Source of the DNA: an uncultured beta proteobacterium
GTDB lineage: Bacteria > Pseudomonadota > Gammaproteobacteria > Burkholderiales > Burkholderiaceae_C
Length of the DNA: 64,000 nucleotides
Assembly: GCA_903853895.1 (NCBI GenBank)
Contig: CAINUX010000146.1
Coordinates: forward strand, 1-64,000
Reading direction: 5' to 3'
In this document: positions 39,819 through 49,009 of the stretch, in pieces
Layout of the letters: each line of letters opens with the position of its first letter
Position numbering within the stretch: the stretch's first letter is position 1
Notes under the pieces: generated by a model
Database searches by the model: none
What the model was told of the DNA's origin: nothing
Seen by the model: only the letters and a program-made list of their open reading frames with translations
Position numbers and translations under genes: made by a program

Positions 39819-41660
39819 CTAAGCTTTGAAGAACGTCATGGTTTGCAGCAGCTGTTCGGCCTGGCTGCTCATCTCTTCGGACGTGGCGGCCAATTCTTCG
39901 GAGCTGGCAGCGTTTTGCTGGGTGGTCTGGCTCAACTGACCCACTGCCGCGTTGATCTGGCCCAGCCCGGCTGATTGTTCGCTGGATGCGGCCGATATCT
40001 CCTGCACCAAGTCTGCCGTTTTTCGGATGGCAGGCACCATCTGCTCCAGCAACGTGCCGGCTTTTTCTGCCAGCTCTACGCTGCTGATAGCCACTTCGCC
40101 AATCTCTTGTGCCGCCACCTGGCTGCGCTCGGCAAGTTTGCGCACTTCGGCCGCCACCACGGCAAAGCCCTTGCCATGTTCACCGGCGCGGGCCGCTTCA
40201 ATGGCTGCGTTCAGGGCCAGCAGATTCGTTTGTGCGGCAATGTCGTCAATGATGCTGATCTTCTTGGCGATCTGCTTCATGGCGGTTACCGTGGCGTTGA
40301 CGGACTGGCCACCGTCGGCTGCGTCCTGCGCAGCCTTGGCCGCCATGCCTTCGGTCACTTTGGCGTTTTCGGAGTTGTGGGCAATGCTCGACGTCATCTG
40401 CTCAATCGATGCACTCGTCTCTTCCACGCCGGCCGCCTGTTCGCTGGCGGCCTGCGACAGGGCTTGCGCGGTAATGCTGACCTGCTCCGATGCGTTGGCC
40501 AAAGCCTGGGCACCGCCGTTCACGTCGGCCACCACTTCAGAAAGTTTGCCAACCATCATCTTCATGGAATACAGCAGGCTGGAGTTGTCGTTGACTTTCA
40601 GGTTGATTGTCAAACCCAGGTTGCCGGTCGCCACCTGCTTGGCAATCGCCGTTGCATAGGCAGGCTCACCGCCGAGTTGGCGCAGCAGGTTGCGAATGAT
40701 CCAGAACGACAGGGCCACCGTCAACAGAACGCATAGCAGCGTAGTGATCAGGTAAGCCACAAATTTCTGGTGCGCCACGGCCGTGGTATCGCCTGCCACG
40801 CGAACGATGTCGGTCGAGAGCTTCTTCTCAATCTCGTACACGGCATCAATGCGCCCTGTCGACTCACCAAACCACAGCTCGCTGGCCACGCCAAATTGGC
40901 CAGCCAGGTTTTTATCATTCACTACTTGGCGGATGCCCTGCATGGCCTTGGAAGATGCCTGGTTGGCAATGGCCTCAAAGCTGCTTCGTTCAGACTCGCT
41001 GGCATAGGTCAGAAAGGCATCAAATTGGGTGTCCTGCTTGAAGACACGCTCCATCCATCCCTGGTACTGCCCAATACTGATGGTGTCGGCCACCAAAACA
41101 CCGGTCAAAAAAGCACGCTCCTGTCCAGCCCACTCCTTGCCCTTGATCAGGGCCAAAAAGGCCGTCATCTTGCGTGCCACAGAGGGATCAACGTCCTGAA
41201 CGCTCAGCGTGCCAAGCGACTTCAGCAGCACGCTGATGGTCTGGGTGTAAAAGGCGGCCGTCTGTGGGCCACTCTTCTTCAGGGCGCTGATGTCCGCGCG
41301 GACACCGGGCAACTCGCCCAACTGCTTCAGGGCGGAAGATGCCAGGTCAGGCGCCACCGCCGCCATCTGCTTAAGCACCTGCACGCTGCTGTCCGTTATG
41401 TCGCGGCGCTTCGCCACCACGTCTCCAAACTTCTTGCCGCCCGAGGTGCTGAATCCCGTGCTGCTGCCGCGTTCAACTTGCAGGTTGTGGATCACCGCGC
41501 TCAGCGCCACAGCCAGCGGCATCAACTGCTCGGTGTGGTGGGCCACCCGGTACTTCTGCCACTCGGCGCGCGAGCCAAGGCCAGCGGTGATCATCAGCAC
41601 CACCAAGGGCACCATGACCAGAACTATCAGTTTGCTCACAATGGAGCTGAAGATCTTCAT
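39819..41660 (-). CDS. Methyl-accepting chemotaxis protein with NIT domain
   Basis: Inner-membrane receptor of 613 residues. Membrane segment 1 is [17 protein letters not shown]; the periplasmic part carries the nitrate/nitrite-sensing (NIT) pattern [20 protein letters not shown] and [17 protein letters not shown]. Segment 2 ([20 protein letters not shown]) is followed by a HAMP-like linker and a signalling domain with tip [39 protein letters not shown] 41660 has AAGGAA before it; it overlaps the cheW 3' end. The NIT domain suggests nitrate or nitrite as signal, which fits the neighbouring NapC-type block. Confidence 0.9.
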   Translation of the reverse strand: MKIFSSIVSKLIVLVMVPLVVLMITAGLGSRAEWQKYRVAHHTEQLMPLAVALSAVIHNLQVERGSSTGFSTSGGKKFGDVVAKRRDITDSSVQVLKQMAAVAPDLASSALKQLGELPGVRADISALKKSGPQTAAFYTQTISVLLKSLGTLSVQDVDPSVARKMTAFLALIKGKEWAGQERAFLTGVLVADTISIGQYQGWMERVFKQDTQFDAFLTYASESERSSFEAIANQASSKAMQGIRQVVNDKNLAGQFGVASELWFGESTGRIDAVYEIEKKLSTDIVRVAGDTTAVAHQKFVAYLITTLLCVLLTVALSFWIIRNLLRQLGGEPAYATAIAKQVATGNLGLTINLKVNDNSSLLYSMKMMVGKLSEVVADVNGGAQALANASEQVSITAQALSQAASEQAAGVEETSASIEQMTSSIAHNSENAKVTEGMAAKAAQDAADGGQSVNATVTAMKQIAKKISIIDDIAAQTNLLALNAAIEAARAGEHGKGFAVVAAEVRKLAERSQVAAQEIGEVAISSVELAEKAGTLLEQMVPAIRKTADLVQEISAASSEQSAGLGQINAAVGQLSQTTQQNAASSEELAATSEEMSSQAEQLLQTMTFFKA

Positions 41661-41691
41661 GGTTTTTTCCTTGGGTTTGCTGAGTGGTGCG

Positions 41692-42267
41692 TCACCTGGG
41701 GCTGACTTCTGCTGTTGCGGCGGCCTGCCCCATCTCCCCGATCTCCTGCATCGACAACACGTTGTTGACATTCAGCAGAATCACAAACTTGCCGTTGACC
41801 TTGCCAATGCCTTCGATAAAGTCGCTGCGGATCTTTGCGCCAAAGCTCGGTGGAGCTTCAATGTCGCTGGCTGCGATTTCGAGCACGGCCTGCACCGAGT
41901 CCACCACCACACCCATGCTCTGGCGCTCGCCTTCGTTCTGGGTGGCAACTTCGACGATGATGATGCAGGTGCTCTTGGTCACCGGTGTGGCAGCCTTGCC
42001 AAAGCGGTTGGACAGGTCCATCACCGGCACCACGGCGCCGCGCAGGTTGATGACGCCGCGTATGCACGCCGGCATCATGGGCACTTCGGTCAGGTTGGAG
42101 TACCAGATGATCTCGCGTATGCACAGAATGCCGATGGAGAACATCTCGCCGCCGAGCATGAAGGTCAGGTACTGCTTTTGCTCCAGCGGCGCTGCGGATG
42201 CAACGACAGCCACTGCCGCGCCCACAGGCGCTTGCGGAGTGCTTTCGGGTTTAACCAATGTGTTCAT
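41692..42267 (-). CDS. cheW: Chemotaxis coupling protein CheW
   Basis: A 191-residue cytosolic adaptor linking receptors to CheA. The CheW fold is visible from [24 protein letters not shown] through [19 protein letters not shown] to [14 protein letters not shown]. An extra Ala/Pro-rich N-terminal segment of about 30 residues and a short acidic tail are unusual but common in multi-receptor clusters. It lies between two receptor genes with short gaps. Confidence 0.94.
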   Translation of the reverse strand: MNTLVKPESTPQAPVGAAVAVVASAAPLEQKQYLTFMLGGEMFSIGILCIREIIWYSNLTEVPMMPACIRGVINLRGAVVPVMDLSNRFGKAATPVTKSTCIIIVEVATQNEGERQSMGVVVDSVQAVLEIAASDIEAPPSFGAKIRSDFIEGIGKVNGKFVILLNVNNVLSMQEIGEMGQAAATAEVSPR

Positions 42268-42278
42268 GAGGGTTCTCC

Positions 42279-43928
42279 TCAGAACTTGGTGAACACCGAC
42301 TCATCAACTTGGTCGCTGCTGGCCACGGCCTTGGCGCCACCGGTCTTGAACGCTGGCCGCTTGGCTATTGCAGGCTTGGCACCTGCTGCACTCTTGCGCG
42401 GTGCAGCGGCGTGACTGGAACCTGCGATCTTGAAGAACGTCATGGTCTGCTGCAGTTGCTCGGCCTGGCTGCTCATTTCTTCGCTGGTGGCGGCCAGTTC
42501 TTCAGAGCTGGAGGCATTCTGCTGGGTGGTCTGGTTGAGTTGACCCACAGCCGAGTTGATCTGGCCTACTCCAGAGGACTGTTCGCTCGATGCTGCCGAG
42601 ATTTCCTGCACCAGGTCCGCTGTCTTGCGGATGGCGGGCACCATTTGCTCTAACAGCTTGCCGGCCTTCTCTGCGAGCTCCACGCTGCTGGTAGCCACTT
42701 CGCCAATCTCTTGCGCTGCCACCTGGCTGCGCTCAGCCAGCTTGCGCACTTCGGCTGCCACCACGGCAAAGCCTTTGCCATGTTCACCGGCGCGGGCCGC
42801 TTCAATGGCAGCGTTCAGGGCCAGCAGGTTGGTCTGTGCGGCGATGTCGTCAATGATGCTGATCTTCTTGGCGATCTGCTTCATGGCAGCTACCGTGGCG
42901 TTGACCGACTCGCCACCATCGGCTGCGTCTTGCGCGGCCTTGCTGGCCATGCCTTCCGTCACTTTGGCGTTTTCGGTGTTCTGGGCAATCGACGATGTCA
43001 TCTGCTCGATGGAGGCCGAGGTTTCTTCCACACCAGCTGCCTGTTCGCTGGCGGCCTGTGACAGGGCCTGTGCGGTGGCGCTGACCTCTTCGGAGGCACT
43101 GGCCAAAGCCTGGGCACCGCCGTTGACATCGGCTACCACTTCGGAGAGCTTGCCTATCATTTGCTTCATGGCGTACAGCAGGCTCGAATCGTCCTTGGCG
43201 TGGGTTTCCAGCTTCATGGTCAGATCGCCTTCGGAGAGGCGTACCACCATGTCACGGGCGTAATCGGGTTCACCGCCAATTTGCTTGAGCACACTGCGGG
43301 TGATGATCCAACCAGCCAAAATGGACAGGATGGAAGCGGCGATACCCAGAATCATGATGAGCTTTTCGGTCGAGCCAACCAATTCATCGGCGTCTTTGCC
43401 TGCCTTGTTCATCAGCTCGGTTTGCAGTTCCACCATCGCGACGACTGCCTTCATGTAGTCGCCCTGCGCCTTGCGCAGGTCGCCAGACAGCAGGGCGGCA
43501 AAGTCTGCCTGCTTGGCGTCAGTCTTGATCATTTCAATGGCTCTGTCCTGCTGCGCCACATAGACTACACGCGTAGACTGAATCTGCTTCATGAGTTCAC
43601 GGCCTTTGTCAGACGTGACGATCTTGTCGAGCTTCTCCAGCCGATCGGTAATGATCTTGCGCTGCTCAGGAATGCCGTCGAGTGCTTTCGCCCGCTCGTT
43701 GCCGGTCATGATGTAGGCGTTTCGCAAGCCACGCGCAACCATATTGATGGCATCGATCACGTCGTTCGACAACACGGTCTTGGGGAACTTGTCGTTCACC
43801 ATATTTTCGATTTCAGTATTCAACGAACCGAGCCGCGAATAGCTGGTTACCGCGATAACGATCAGCAGAATCAGGGTAATGGCAAAGCCGATTCCCAGCC
43901 TGACTCCGAGTTTGAGATTGTTCAACAT
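42279..43928 (-). CDS. Methyl-accepting chemotaxis protein (4HB type)
   Basis: Inner-membrane receptor of 549 residues: membrane segment 1 ([20 protein letters not shown]), a four-helix-bundle periplasmic domain to about residue 190, segment 2 ([20 protein letters not shown]), HAMP and a signalling domain. The signalling part is almost the same as that of the NIT receptor at 39819, which points to duplication with exchange of the sensor domain. The C-terminus ([12 protein letters not shown]) lacks the E. coli-type NWETF tether. Confidence 0.94.
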   Translation of the reverse strand: MLNNLKLGVRLGIGFAITLILLIVIAVTSYSRLGSLNTEIENMVNDKFPKTVLSNDVIDAINMVARGLRNAYIMTGNERAKALDGIPEQRKIITDRLEKLDKIVTSDKGRELMKQIQSTRVVYVAQQDRAIEMIKTDAKQADFAALLSGDLRKAQGDYMKAVVAMVELQTELMNKAGKDADELVGSTEKLIMILGIAASILSILAGWIITRSVLKQIGGEPDYARDMVVRLSEGDLTMKLETHAKDDSSLLYAMKQMIGKLSEVVADVNGGAQALASASEEVSATAQALSQAASEQAAGVEETSASIEQMTSSIAQNTENAKVTEGMASKAAQDAADGGESVNATVAAMKQIAKKISIIDDIAAQTNLLALNAAIEAARAGEHGKGFAVVAAEVRKLAERSQVAAQEIGEVATSSVELAEKAGKLLEQMVPAIRKTADLVQEISAASSEQSSGVGQINSAVGQLNQTTQQNASSSEELAATSEEMSSQAEQLQQTMTFFKIAGSSHAAAPRKSAAGAKPAIAKRPAFKTGGAKAVASSDQVDESVFTKF

Positions 43929-43973
43929 TGCATTACTCCTGACGAATGAAATTAATAAAACTGACTAACGTGT

Positions 43974-46151
43974 TCATGGTGTTTGCCCCTCCGGCGCTCG
44001 ACTGCCGCTGCTTGCGGATTTCGCTTGGCTGTTGACCGAGCGCCGCACCAGCTGCGGAACATCCAGAATCAGCGCGACGTCGCCGCTGCCGAGAATCGTG
44101 GAGCCGCTGATGCAAGTCACCTGGTTGAACATCTGCCCCAGCGGCTTGATGACGGTCTGGAACTCGCCCAGCAGCGTGTCGACGACCAAGCCCGCCTTTT
44201 GGCCGGCGTACTTCAACACCACAATGTTTTCACCCTTGAGCGGCGGTGGTGCCTTGACCGAAAACAGCTCGCGCAGGCGGATGAAGGGCAGCACCTGGCC
44301 GCGCAGGTTGGTGTAGTCGTGGTCTGGCTCGGCCGTGTAGGCCACACACTCTTCGATCATGTCCAGGGGGATGGCAAATACCTGTTTGCCCACCTCGACC
44401 AAAAATCCGTCGATGATGGCCAGGGTGAGGGGCAGGCGAACAGTCACAGTGGTGCCCACGCCCTCTTCGCTGGCCAGGCTAACCGTGCCACGCAAGGCTG
44501 TGATATTGCGTTTGACCACATCCAGACCCACGCCACGGCCTGACAGGTTGGTGACCTTCTCGGCGGTCGAAAAGCCTGGTTCAAAGATCAGCGCATAGAC
44601 CTCGGAGTCGCTCAGGTGGTGACTGGCATCAACCAGGCCGCGCTCGATGGCTTTGGCCAGTATGCGTTCGCGCTTCAGGCCACCGCCGTCGTCCTGCACG
44701 GTGATAACAATGGCGCCGGAGTCGTGGAAAGCGTTCAGCTTGAGTGTGCCACGGGCCGGCTTGCCACGGGCGATGCGCAACTCAGCGCTCTCGATGCCGT
44801 GGTCCATGGAGTTGCGCACCAGGTGCATCAGCGGGTCGCCGATTTTCTCGACCACCGTCTTGTCCAGCTCTGTCTCTTCTCCATCGACGATCAGGGCAAC
44901 GTCTTTGCCCAGGTCGCGCGACACGTCGTGCACCACGCGTTGGAAGCGACTGAAGGTTGCGCCTATCTTGACCATGCGCAATTGCAAGGCACTGTCTCGC
45001 ACGTCTTCGACCAGCATCGACAACTTGGATGTGGCTTCTTGCAGTTCTGCCACTTTGGCACGGTGCGCAATCATGTTGACACTGGCACCAGCAATGATGA
45101 GCTCACCCACCAGGTTGATGAGCTGGTCCAGCTTGTCGGCATCCACCCGCACCGACCGGCTTTCCTGCGCCTGTACTTCCTTGACTTGCTTCTGCTTGGT
45201 CAGCGCAGCATCCACGACCGCCGCGGGTACGGAGCGCTGCTCCACCAGAATGGAGCCGAGCTGGCGGGTTGGAATAGTGTCAGCCTGGGTATCGAGCGCA
45301 GTATCCAGCTCCTGGCGGGTGAGCGCACCACAGCGCACCATCATTTCACCCACGCGCTCGGTGATCTCGGGTGACTCCTTGATCAAACGGATGTAGTCTT
45401 CAATCCGGCTGTTGGGCGGCAAGATGCGCAGGCGCACATCGCCTTGCACAAACTCGAAGGCACGCTCAATGGCGGCTTTGTCGGCCTGGGTATCGAGTGA
45501 AAGCTCATAGGCCAGGTAGCACAGTTCGGGTTCCATATCGTGCGCCACCGGCAGTTTGTCGGGAATCGTCAAGATGTCGACGATGCGACCCAGGGTGGCC
45601 AGATAGCGAATGAATGACAACGGGTCCATGCCCATGCGCAGCACTTCGGGGCCAAACTGCATGGAGATGTGCCAGTGGTCGGAGCCACCGTCGTTGCCGG
45701 CAATGCGCTGGGTAGCATCGACATCTTCCTTGGCAACCAGGGCCGCACCACCACCTGGAGTGCCCAGCACGGCATGCAGCTGAACCAGCAGTGGGGCACC
45801 GGCCTCGGTAGACGCTTCATCAGCCTCGGTCTGACCCGCGGCTACGCCGTCTATGAGCGACTTGATGTGGTCGCAGCACAGCAGCAAGGTTGCCACCATG
45901 TCGTCGCCAATGATCAAGGTGCCGGCACGAACCTTGTCCAGCACGTTTTCCACCACATGGGTAAAGGCCACCACATGGTCCAGGCTGAACAGGCCGCTGG
46001 AGCCCTTGATGGTGTGGGCGGCGCGAAAGATGGAATTGATAAGCTCGGTCTTGTCTTCCGTCTGCTCTAGTGCCAGCAGGGAGCTTTCCATGTCTTCCAG
46101 CAGTTCACGGCATTCGGCAATAAAAATCTGCAGGGCTTGGTCGAGGTTCAT
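43974..46151 (-). CDS. cheA: Chemotaxis histidine kinase CheA with an MshEN-like insert
   Basis: Cytosolic kinase of 725 residues. P1 has the phospho-His at about H46 (IFRAAHTIKGSSG). At about 266-320 two 24-residue motifs 7 residues apart (RVGEMMVRCG...LDTALDTQ and QLGSILVEQR...VDAALTKQ) match the MshEN-type c-di-GMP-binding pattern. The dimerisation domain (VDADKLDQLINLVGELIIA), ATPase (HLVRNSMDHGIE, GRGVGLDVVKRN) and CheW-like regulatory domain follow. ATG 46151 is the natural start, just after the STAS gene. No clear P2 CheY-docking domain of E. coli type is seen; the MshEN-like part occupies its place. Confidence 0.93.
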   Translation of the reverse strand: MNLDQALQIFIAECRELLEDMESSLLALEQTEDKTELINSIFRAAHTIKGSSGLFSLDHVVAFTHVVENVLDKVRAGTLIIGDDMVATLLLCCDHIKSLIDGVAAGQTEADEASTEAGAPLLVQLHAVLGTPGGGAALVAKEDVDATQRIAGNDGGSDHWHISMQFGPEVLRMGMDPLSFIRYLATLGRIVDILTIPDKLPVAHDMEPELCYLAYELSLDTQADKAAIERAFEFVQGDVRLRILPPNSRIEDYIRLIKESPEITERVGEMMVRCGALTRQELDTALDTQADTIPTRQLGSILVEQRSVPAAVVDAALTKQKQVKEVQAQESRSVRVDADKLDQLINLVGELIIAGASVNMIAHRAKVAELQEATSKLSMLVEDVRDSALQLRMVKIGATFSRFQRVVHDVSRDLGKDVALIVDGEETELDKTVVEKIGDPLMHLVRNSMDHGIESAELRIARGKPARGTLKLNAFHDSGAIVITVQDDGGGLKRERILAKAIERGLVDASHHLSDSEVYALIFEPGFSTAEKVTNLSGRGVGLDVVKRNITALRGTVSLASEEGVGTTVTVRLPLTLAIIDGFLVEVGKQVFAIPLDMIEECVAYTAEPDHDYTNLRGQVLPFIRLRELFSVKAPPPLKGENIVVLKYAGQKAGLVVDTLLGEFQTVIKPLGQMFNQVTCISGSTILGSGDVALILDVPQLVRRSVNSQAKSASSGSRAPEGQTP

Positions 46152-46182
46152 GATGGGCTTCTTCGCGTCTGAATGCTTTGGG

Positions 46183-46500
46183 TCAATGGCGGCCGGGTGC
46201 AATGACCAGGTGGTCGCCAAAAAATGCCGCCACGTTAAGAAGTTCAAACACTTCCAGAACTGCAGGGCTGTGGCCCACCAACTGCAGCTCACTTCCCAGC
46301 GCTTGCGCGGTGCGTTTGGCCAGCATCAGCAGCTGCAGTCCGCAGGTATCAAATTCGGTTACCGCAGCCAGATTGACAACCAGTTGCACGCCCTGCGCCA
46401 GTGGCTCAATGAGGGCGCGCTTGAGCTCGTCGGCCCGGTAAATACTCAGTTCGCCCGCGATGCTCAGGTCGACTTGGCGCATGGTGGTTTCATCTGTCAT
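46183..46500 (-). CDS. STAS-domain protein of the chemotaxis cluster
   Basis: A 105-residue single STAS domain, related to anti-sigma-factor antagonists and often encoded inside chemotaxis clusters between cheY and cheA. The loop with the regulatory residue reads FDTCGLQLLMLAKR, with Thr in place of the usual Ser, so phosphorylation is possible but not certain. It sits 27 bases after cheY and 31 before cheA. Its partner in chemotaxis is not established. Confidence 0.87.
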   Translation of the reverse strand: MTDETTMRQVDLSIAGELSIYRADELKRALIEPLAQGVQLVVNLAAVTEFDTCGLQLLMLAKRTAQALGSELQLVGHSPAVLEVFELLNVAAFFGDHLVIAPGRH

Positions 46501-46527
46501 GGTGTGCTCCCGTGGCGTCTGGTGTGA

Positions 46528-46896
46528 TTACGGCAGGCAAAGTCTTTGCACGGCTGCAAGCATCTGCTCGGGCTTGAAAGGCTTGACTACCCAGGCACGG
46601 GCACCGGCAGCCTGGCCTTCACGCTTTTTGGACTCATCGGACTCGGTGGTCAGCATGATGATGGGCGTGAAGCGGTAGGCGGCCATCTGCTTGACGTGCT
46701 TCACAAAGGTGATGCCGTCCATGATGGGCATGTTGACGTCGCTGATGATCAGGTTGACCTTTTGGCCGGTCAGCCTGTTGATGGCATCCTGCCCGTCCTT
46801 GGCTTCGATAACGGCGTAGCCTTCACCCCGCAGGGCGATGCCGACTACGGTGCGTATCGAGGCAGAGTCGTCGACGATCATGATGGTTTTGGCCAT
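46528..46896 (-). CDS. cheY: Chemotaxis response regulator CheY
   Basis: A 122-residue single receiver domain: acidic pocket IMIVDDSASIR, phospho-Asp in NLIISDVNMPIMDG, conserved Thr in IIMLTTESDE and Lys in ARAWVVKPFKPEQM. It diffuses from CheA to the flagellar motor. Located between the frameshifted hemerythrin and the STAS gene. Confidence 0.94.
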   Translation of the reverse strand: MAKTIMIVDDSASIRTVVGIALRGEGYAVIEAKDGQDAINRLTGQKVNLIISDVNMPIMDGITFVKHVKQMAAYRFTPIIMLTTESDESKKREGQAAGARAWVVKPFKPEQMLAAVQRLCLP

Positions 46897-46915
46897 GGTT
46901 TTTCTCGATTCAGTT

Positions 46916-47305
46916 CAGGAGAGGTTTTGAGCGGTGATGAAGGCAGCAACCTGTGCGTCGGCATTGGGGATGTGGTTCAAGCCCCAATCGGTCAGGAATT
47001 CGGTAATAACCGCCGTGTCCATCGCATCCATTGCCAATGGAATGACTCACCTCACCCAGCTTCTTCAAGATCAGGTTGTGCGATTCCACATGGGCCTGGT
47101 AGCCCGGAAACCCGACCATTTTCATGAGCGCTTCTTCATCGGCGAAATGCTCGCGCACATGCTTGAAGAGCTGGATGGCGCACAGCAGCAGCTCCGCCTT
47201 TTCGGTCGCCGCGAACATGGCATTGGCCAGCGTAAACAACTCCTGGTGCTGGCGGTCAATGGCTTCATCGCCGATGCGGTAGCTGTCTTTCCATTCGATC
47301 TTCAT
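46916..47305 (-). pseudogene. Bacteriohemerythrin with a frameshift
   Basis: The first frame reads as a normal hemerythrin: IDRQHQELF, HVREHFADEEALM and FPGYQAHVESHNLILKKLGE carry most di-iron ligands. Near 47020-47035 the homology leaves this frame (SIGNG then unrelated CDGHGG) and resumes one base on as MDTAVITEFLTDWGLNHIPN, which supplies the last His and an Asp ligand and ends at a TGA at 46916. No slippery run is seen, so this is a one-base indel, either real or a sequence error. In the same operon as cheY and cheA, where hemerythrins may sense oxygen. Confidence 0.8.
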
Positions 47306-47332
47306 GGTGGGTCCTGCTCAGTCGTCTGTGGG

Positions 47333-48490
47333 CTAAAAAAACGTAATCTCGTCGTCGGCAGCGGCTTGCGCGGCACCACCGGAGTGCACCGCATGCTGGT
47401 CTTTCATCACGTAGGTCTTCTTCAACTCGTCCAAAAATTCGTGCGCATCCAGGGGGGCAACGTCGCCGTCCAGCCCGAAGGCCTGTAAACGTTTTTCGAG
47501 AAAATTTGGCCAGTGTTCAATGTTGGCTTTCAAGAGGCCCAGAATCTGGCCCACCCGGTCCTGAAATTGCAAATGCACGAGGGCCTGGCCAATTTCGGAT
47601 TGGATGGCGATGCTTTCGTCCTTCAGCAGTTCGCCCGAGCGCTCCAGTCCGCCGGCAACGTCGCGTATCTCGCCCAGCACCTGGCCGATCGTGCCTTCCG
47701 TGGCGGTTACCCGGGCCTCGCGCTGTTCGACTGAGTCGCGCACGACACTGCAGGCATCGGCAATTGCGGCGCTGATGATGGCGACCTTGGCGGCAATATT
47801 GCGGCCCGTGTCGCCAGACTGGTTGGCCAGCATTCTGAATTCCTTGGCTACCACTGCAAAGCCCCGTCCCAGGTCACCCGCGCGGGCTGCTTCAATGGCC
47901 GCATTGAGTGACAGCAGGTTCGACTGCTGGGCAATCTTGGCCACCTCATGGGCCATGTCCTGCAGTTCCTTGGTAAAGCGGTCCAGGCTCTGCACCTTTT
48001 CAAGCATCAGCGACATGCTGCTCATGGCGGCACGCTGCCCGGCGATGATGCCGGTGAGTTCCTGCTCGGCACGGGCAAATACGGCTATCAAGCTCATCTC
48101 TGCGCCAGGCGCACCCACAGTGGTGGTTTCCGCATTGGCGGTTTGAATCGTTTCGCTCAGTTTGTCAACGATGCCGGCAAAGCGCAGCGACAGGTCGGCA
48201 ATGGCGGTTTCCATCTGTTCGCGCGATGACTCGATGTGACCACCCCACACCGGCGCCACTTCGGCACCGAAGCGCTGCTGCTCGGTCACCAGTTGTTGAA
48301 TGGCGGCTTTGACAGCGGCATCCCTGCGGGCCAGCTCCAGTCCGGTCCATACACCGCCAGCAACCAGAGCCAGTGCCCCTGCAATCGCCTCGACGTGTCC
48401 GTCACCCACGACCAGCATGACTACGGCGCCCACGGCGGCCATGGCGATCGGATACATCCTTGAAGCCTTCGAAGCATGGAGATACTTCAT
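47333..48490 (-). CDS. MCP-type signalling protein with a short membrane anchor
   Basis: A 385-residue protein with two close hydrophobic segments (about 13-28 and 33-48), no sizeable periplasmic domain, and a divergent MCP tip ([35 protein letters not shown], as [18 protein letters not shown] and [15 protein letters not shown]). The C-terminus DEITFF ends in aromatic residues, perhaps a binding tether. It could sense an internal signal. The start codon overlaps the stop of the preceding response regulator (ATGA). Confidence 0.87.
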   Translation of the reverse strand: MKYLHASKASRMYPIAMAAVGAVVMLVVGDGHVEAIAGALALVAGGVWTGLELARRDAAVKAAIQQLVTEQQRFGAEVAPVWGGHIESSREQMETAIADLSLRFAGIVDKLSETIQTANAETTTVGAPGAEMSLIAVFARAEQELTGIIAGQRAAMSSMSLMLEKVQSLDRFTKELQDMAHEVAKIAQQSNLLSLNAAIEAARAGDLGRGFAVVAKEFRMLANQSGDTGRNIAAKVAIISAAIADACSVVRDSVEQREARVTATEGTIGQVLGEIRDVAGGLERSGELLKDESIAIQSEIGQALVHLQFQDRVGQILGLLKANIEHWPNFLEKRLQAFGLDGDVAPLDAHEFLDELKKTYVMKDQHAVHSGGAAQAAADDEITFF

Positions 48491-48903
48491 TGCAACCTCC
48501 CTGATGTGTCTGCACGGTGCATAGGGTGACCGTCACAGGACCCGGCAAGCCGGTCAATGATCGGAAGCAGCTCTTGCACAAAGTCACCCTTGCCAACATA
48601 GCCCAGGGCACCCAGTTCCCGGGCGGCTGCGCGGTAAACCTCGCTGTCATGCATGGACAGAAAGACAACGTGCGGTGGCTGCAGAAATTCGTTGAGTAAT
48701 TGCGCCACCTCCAGACCATTCATGCCCGGCATCGCAATGTCCAGCAGCACCAGATCCGGCAGGGTCCGGTAGGCCAGGTCCAGGCCCCCTTGTCCGTCGT
48801 GGGCTTCACCAACGATGGCAATGTCCGGCACCATCAGCAGAAAGTTTCTGACCGCTGCCAGAAAGGTCTTGTTGTCGTCTACCAAGATGGTGCGAATGGT
48901 CAT
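48487..48903 (-). CDS. Stand-alone receiver-domain response regulator
   Basis: A 138-residue receiver of the NarL/CheB type: [14 protein letters not shown], phospho-Asp in [21 protein letters not shown] and GYVGKGDF. There is no DNA-binding domain; the tail of about 20 residues is unstructured. First gene of the long chemotaxis operon running to 39819. The shared upstream element lies 36 bases before its ATG, and AAGG is the likely ribosome site. Confidence 0.88.
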   Translation of the reverse strand: MTIRTILVDDNKTFLAAVRNFLLMVPDIAIVGEAHDGQGGLDLAYRTLPDLVLLDIAMPGMNGLEVAQLLNEFLQPPHVVFLSMHDSEVYRAAARELGALGYVGKGDFVQELLPIIDRLAGSCDGHPMHRADTSGRLQ

Positions 48904-48938
48904 GGCCTTGACTGTAGGCCGCCACCCTGTTTTTCGAA

Positions 48939-48978
48939 ATCAGGCCGATACCCTAGTGCAGCCGGTGAAATACCTGAG
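48939..48978 (-). promoter_or_regulatory. Shared upstream element, copy 1 (chemotaxis operon)
   Basis: Minus strand: CTCAGGTATTT, 15 bases, then GGTATCGGCCTGAT, ending 36 bases before the response regulator start. Same layout as the copies before cheR and the GGDEF-EAL gene. The leader of this gene and that of cheR also share CCTACAGTCAAGGC just before the ATG. Confidence 0.75.
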
Positions 48979-49009
48979 AGCCGCTGGCCGTACGGCCAGT
49001 GCGATGCGC

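Noticed and set aside
46916-47305. Programmed frameshift in the hemerythrin gene
   Set aside because: No slippery heptamer, no stop-codon stalling site and no downstream structure; a simple indel explains it.
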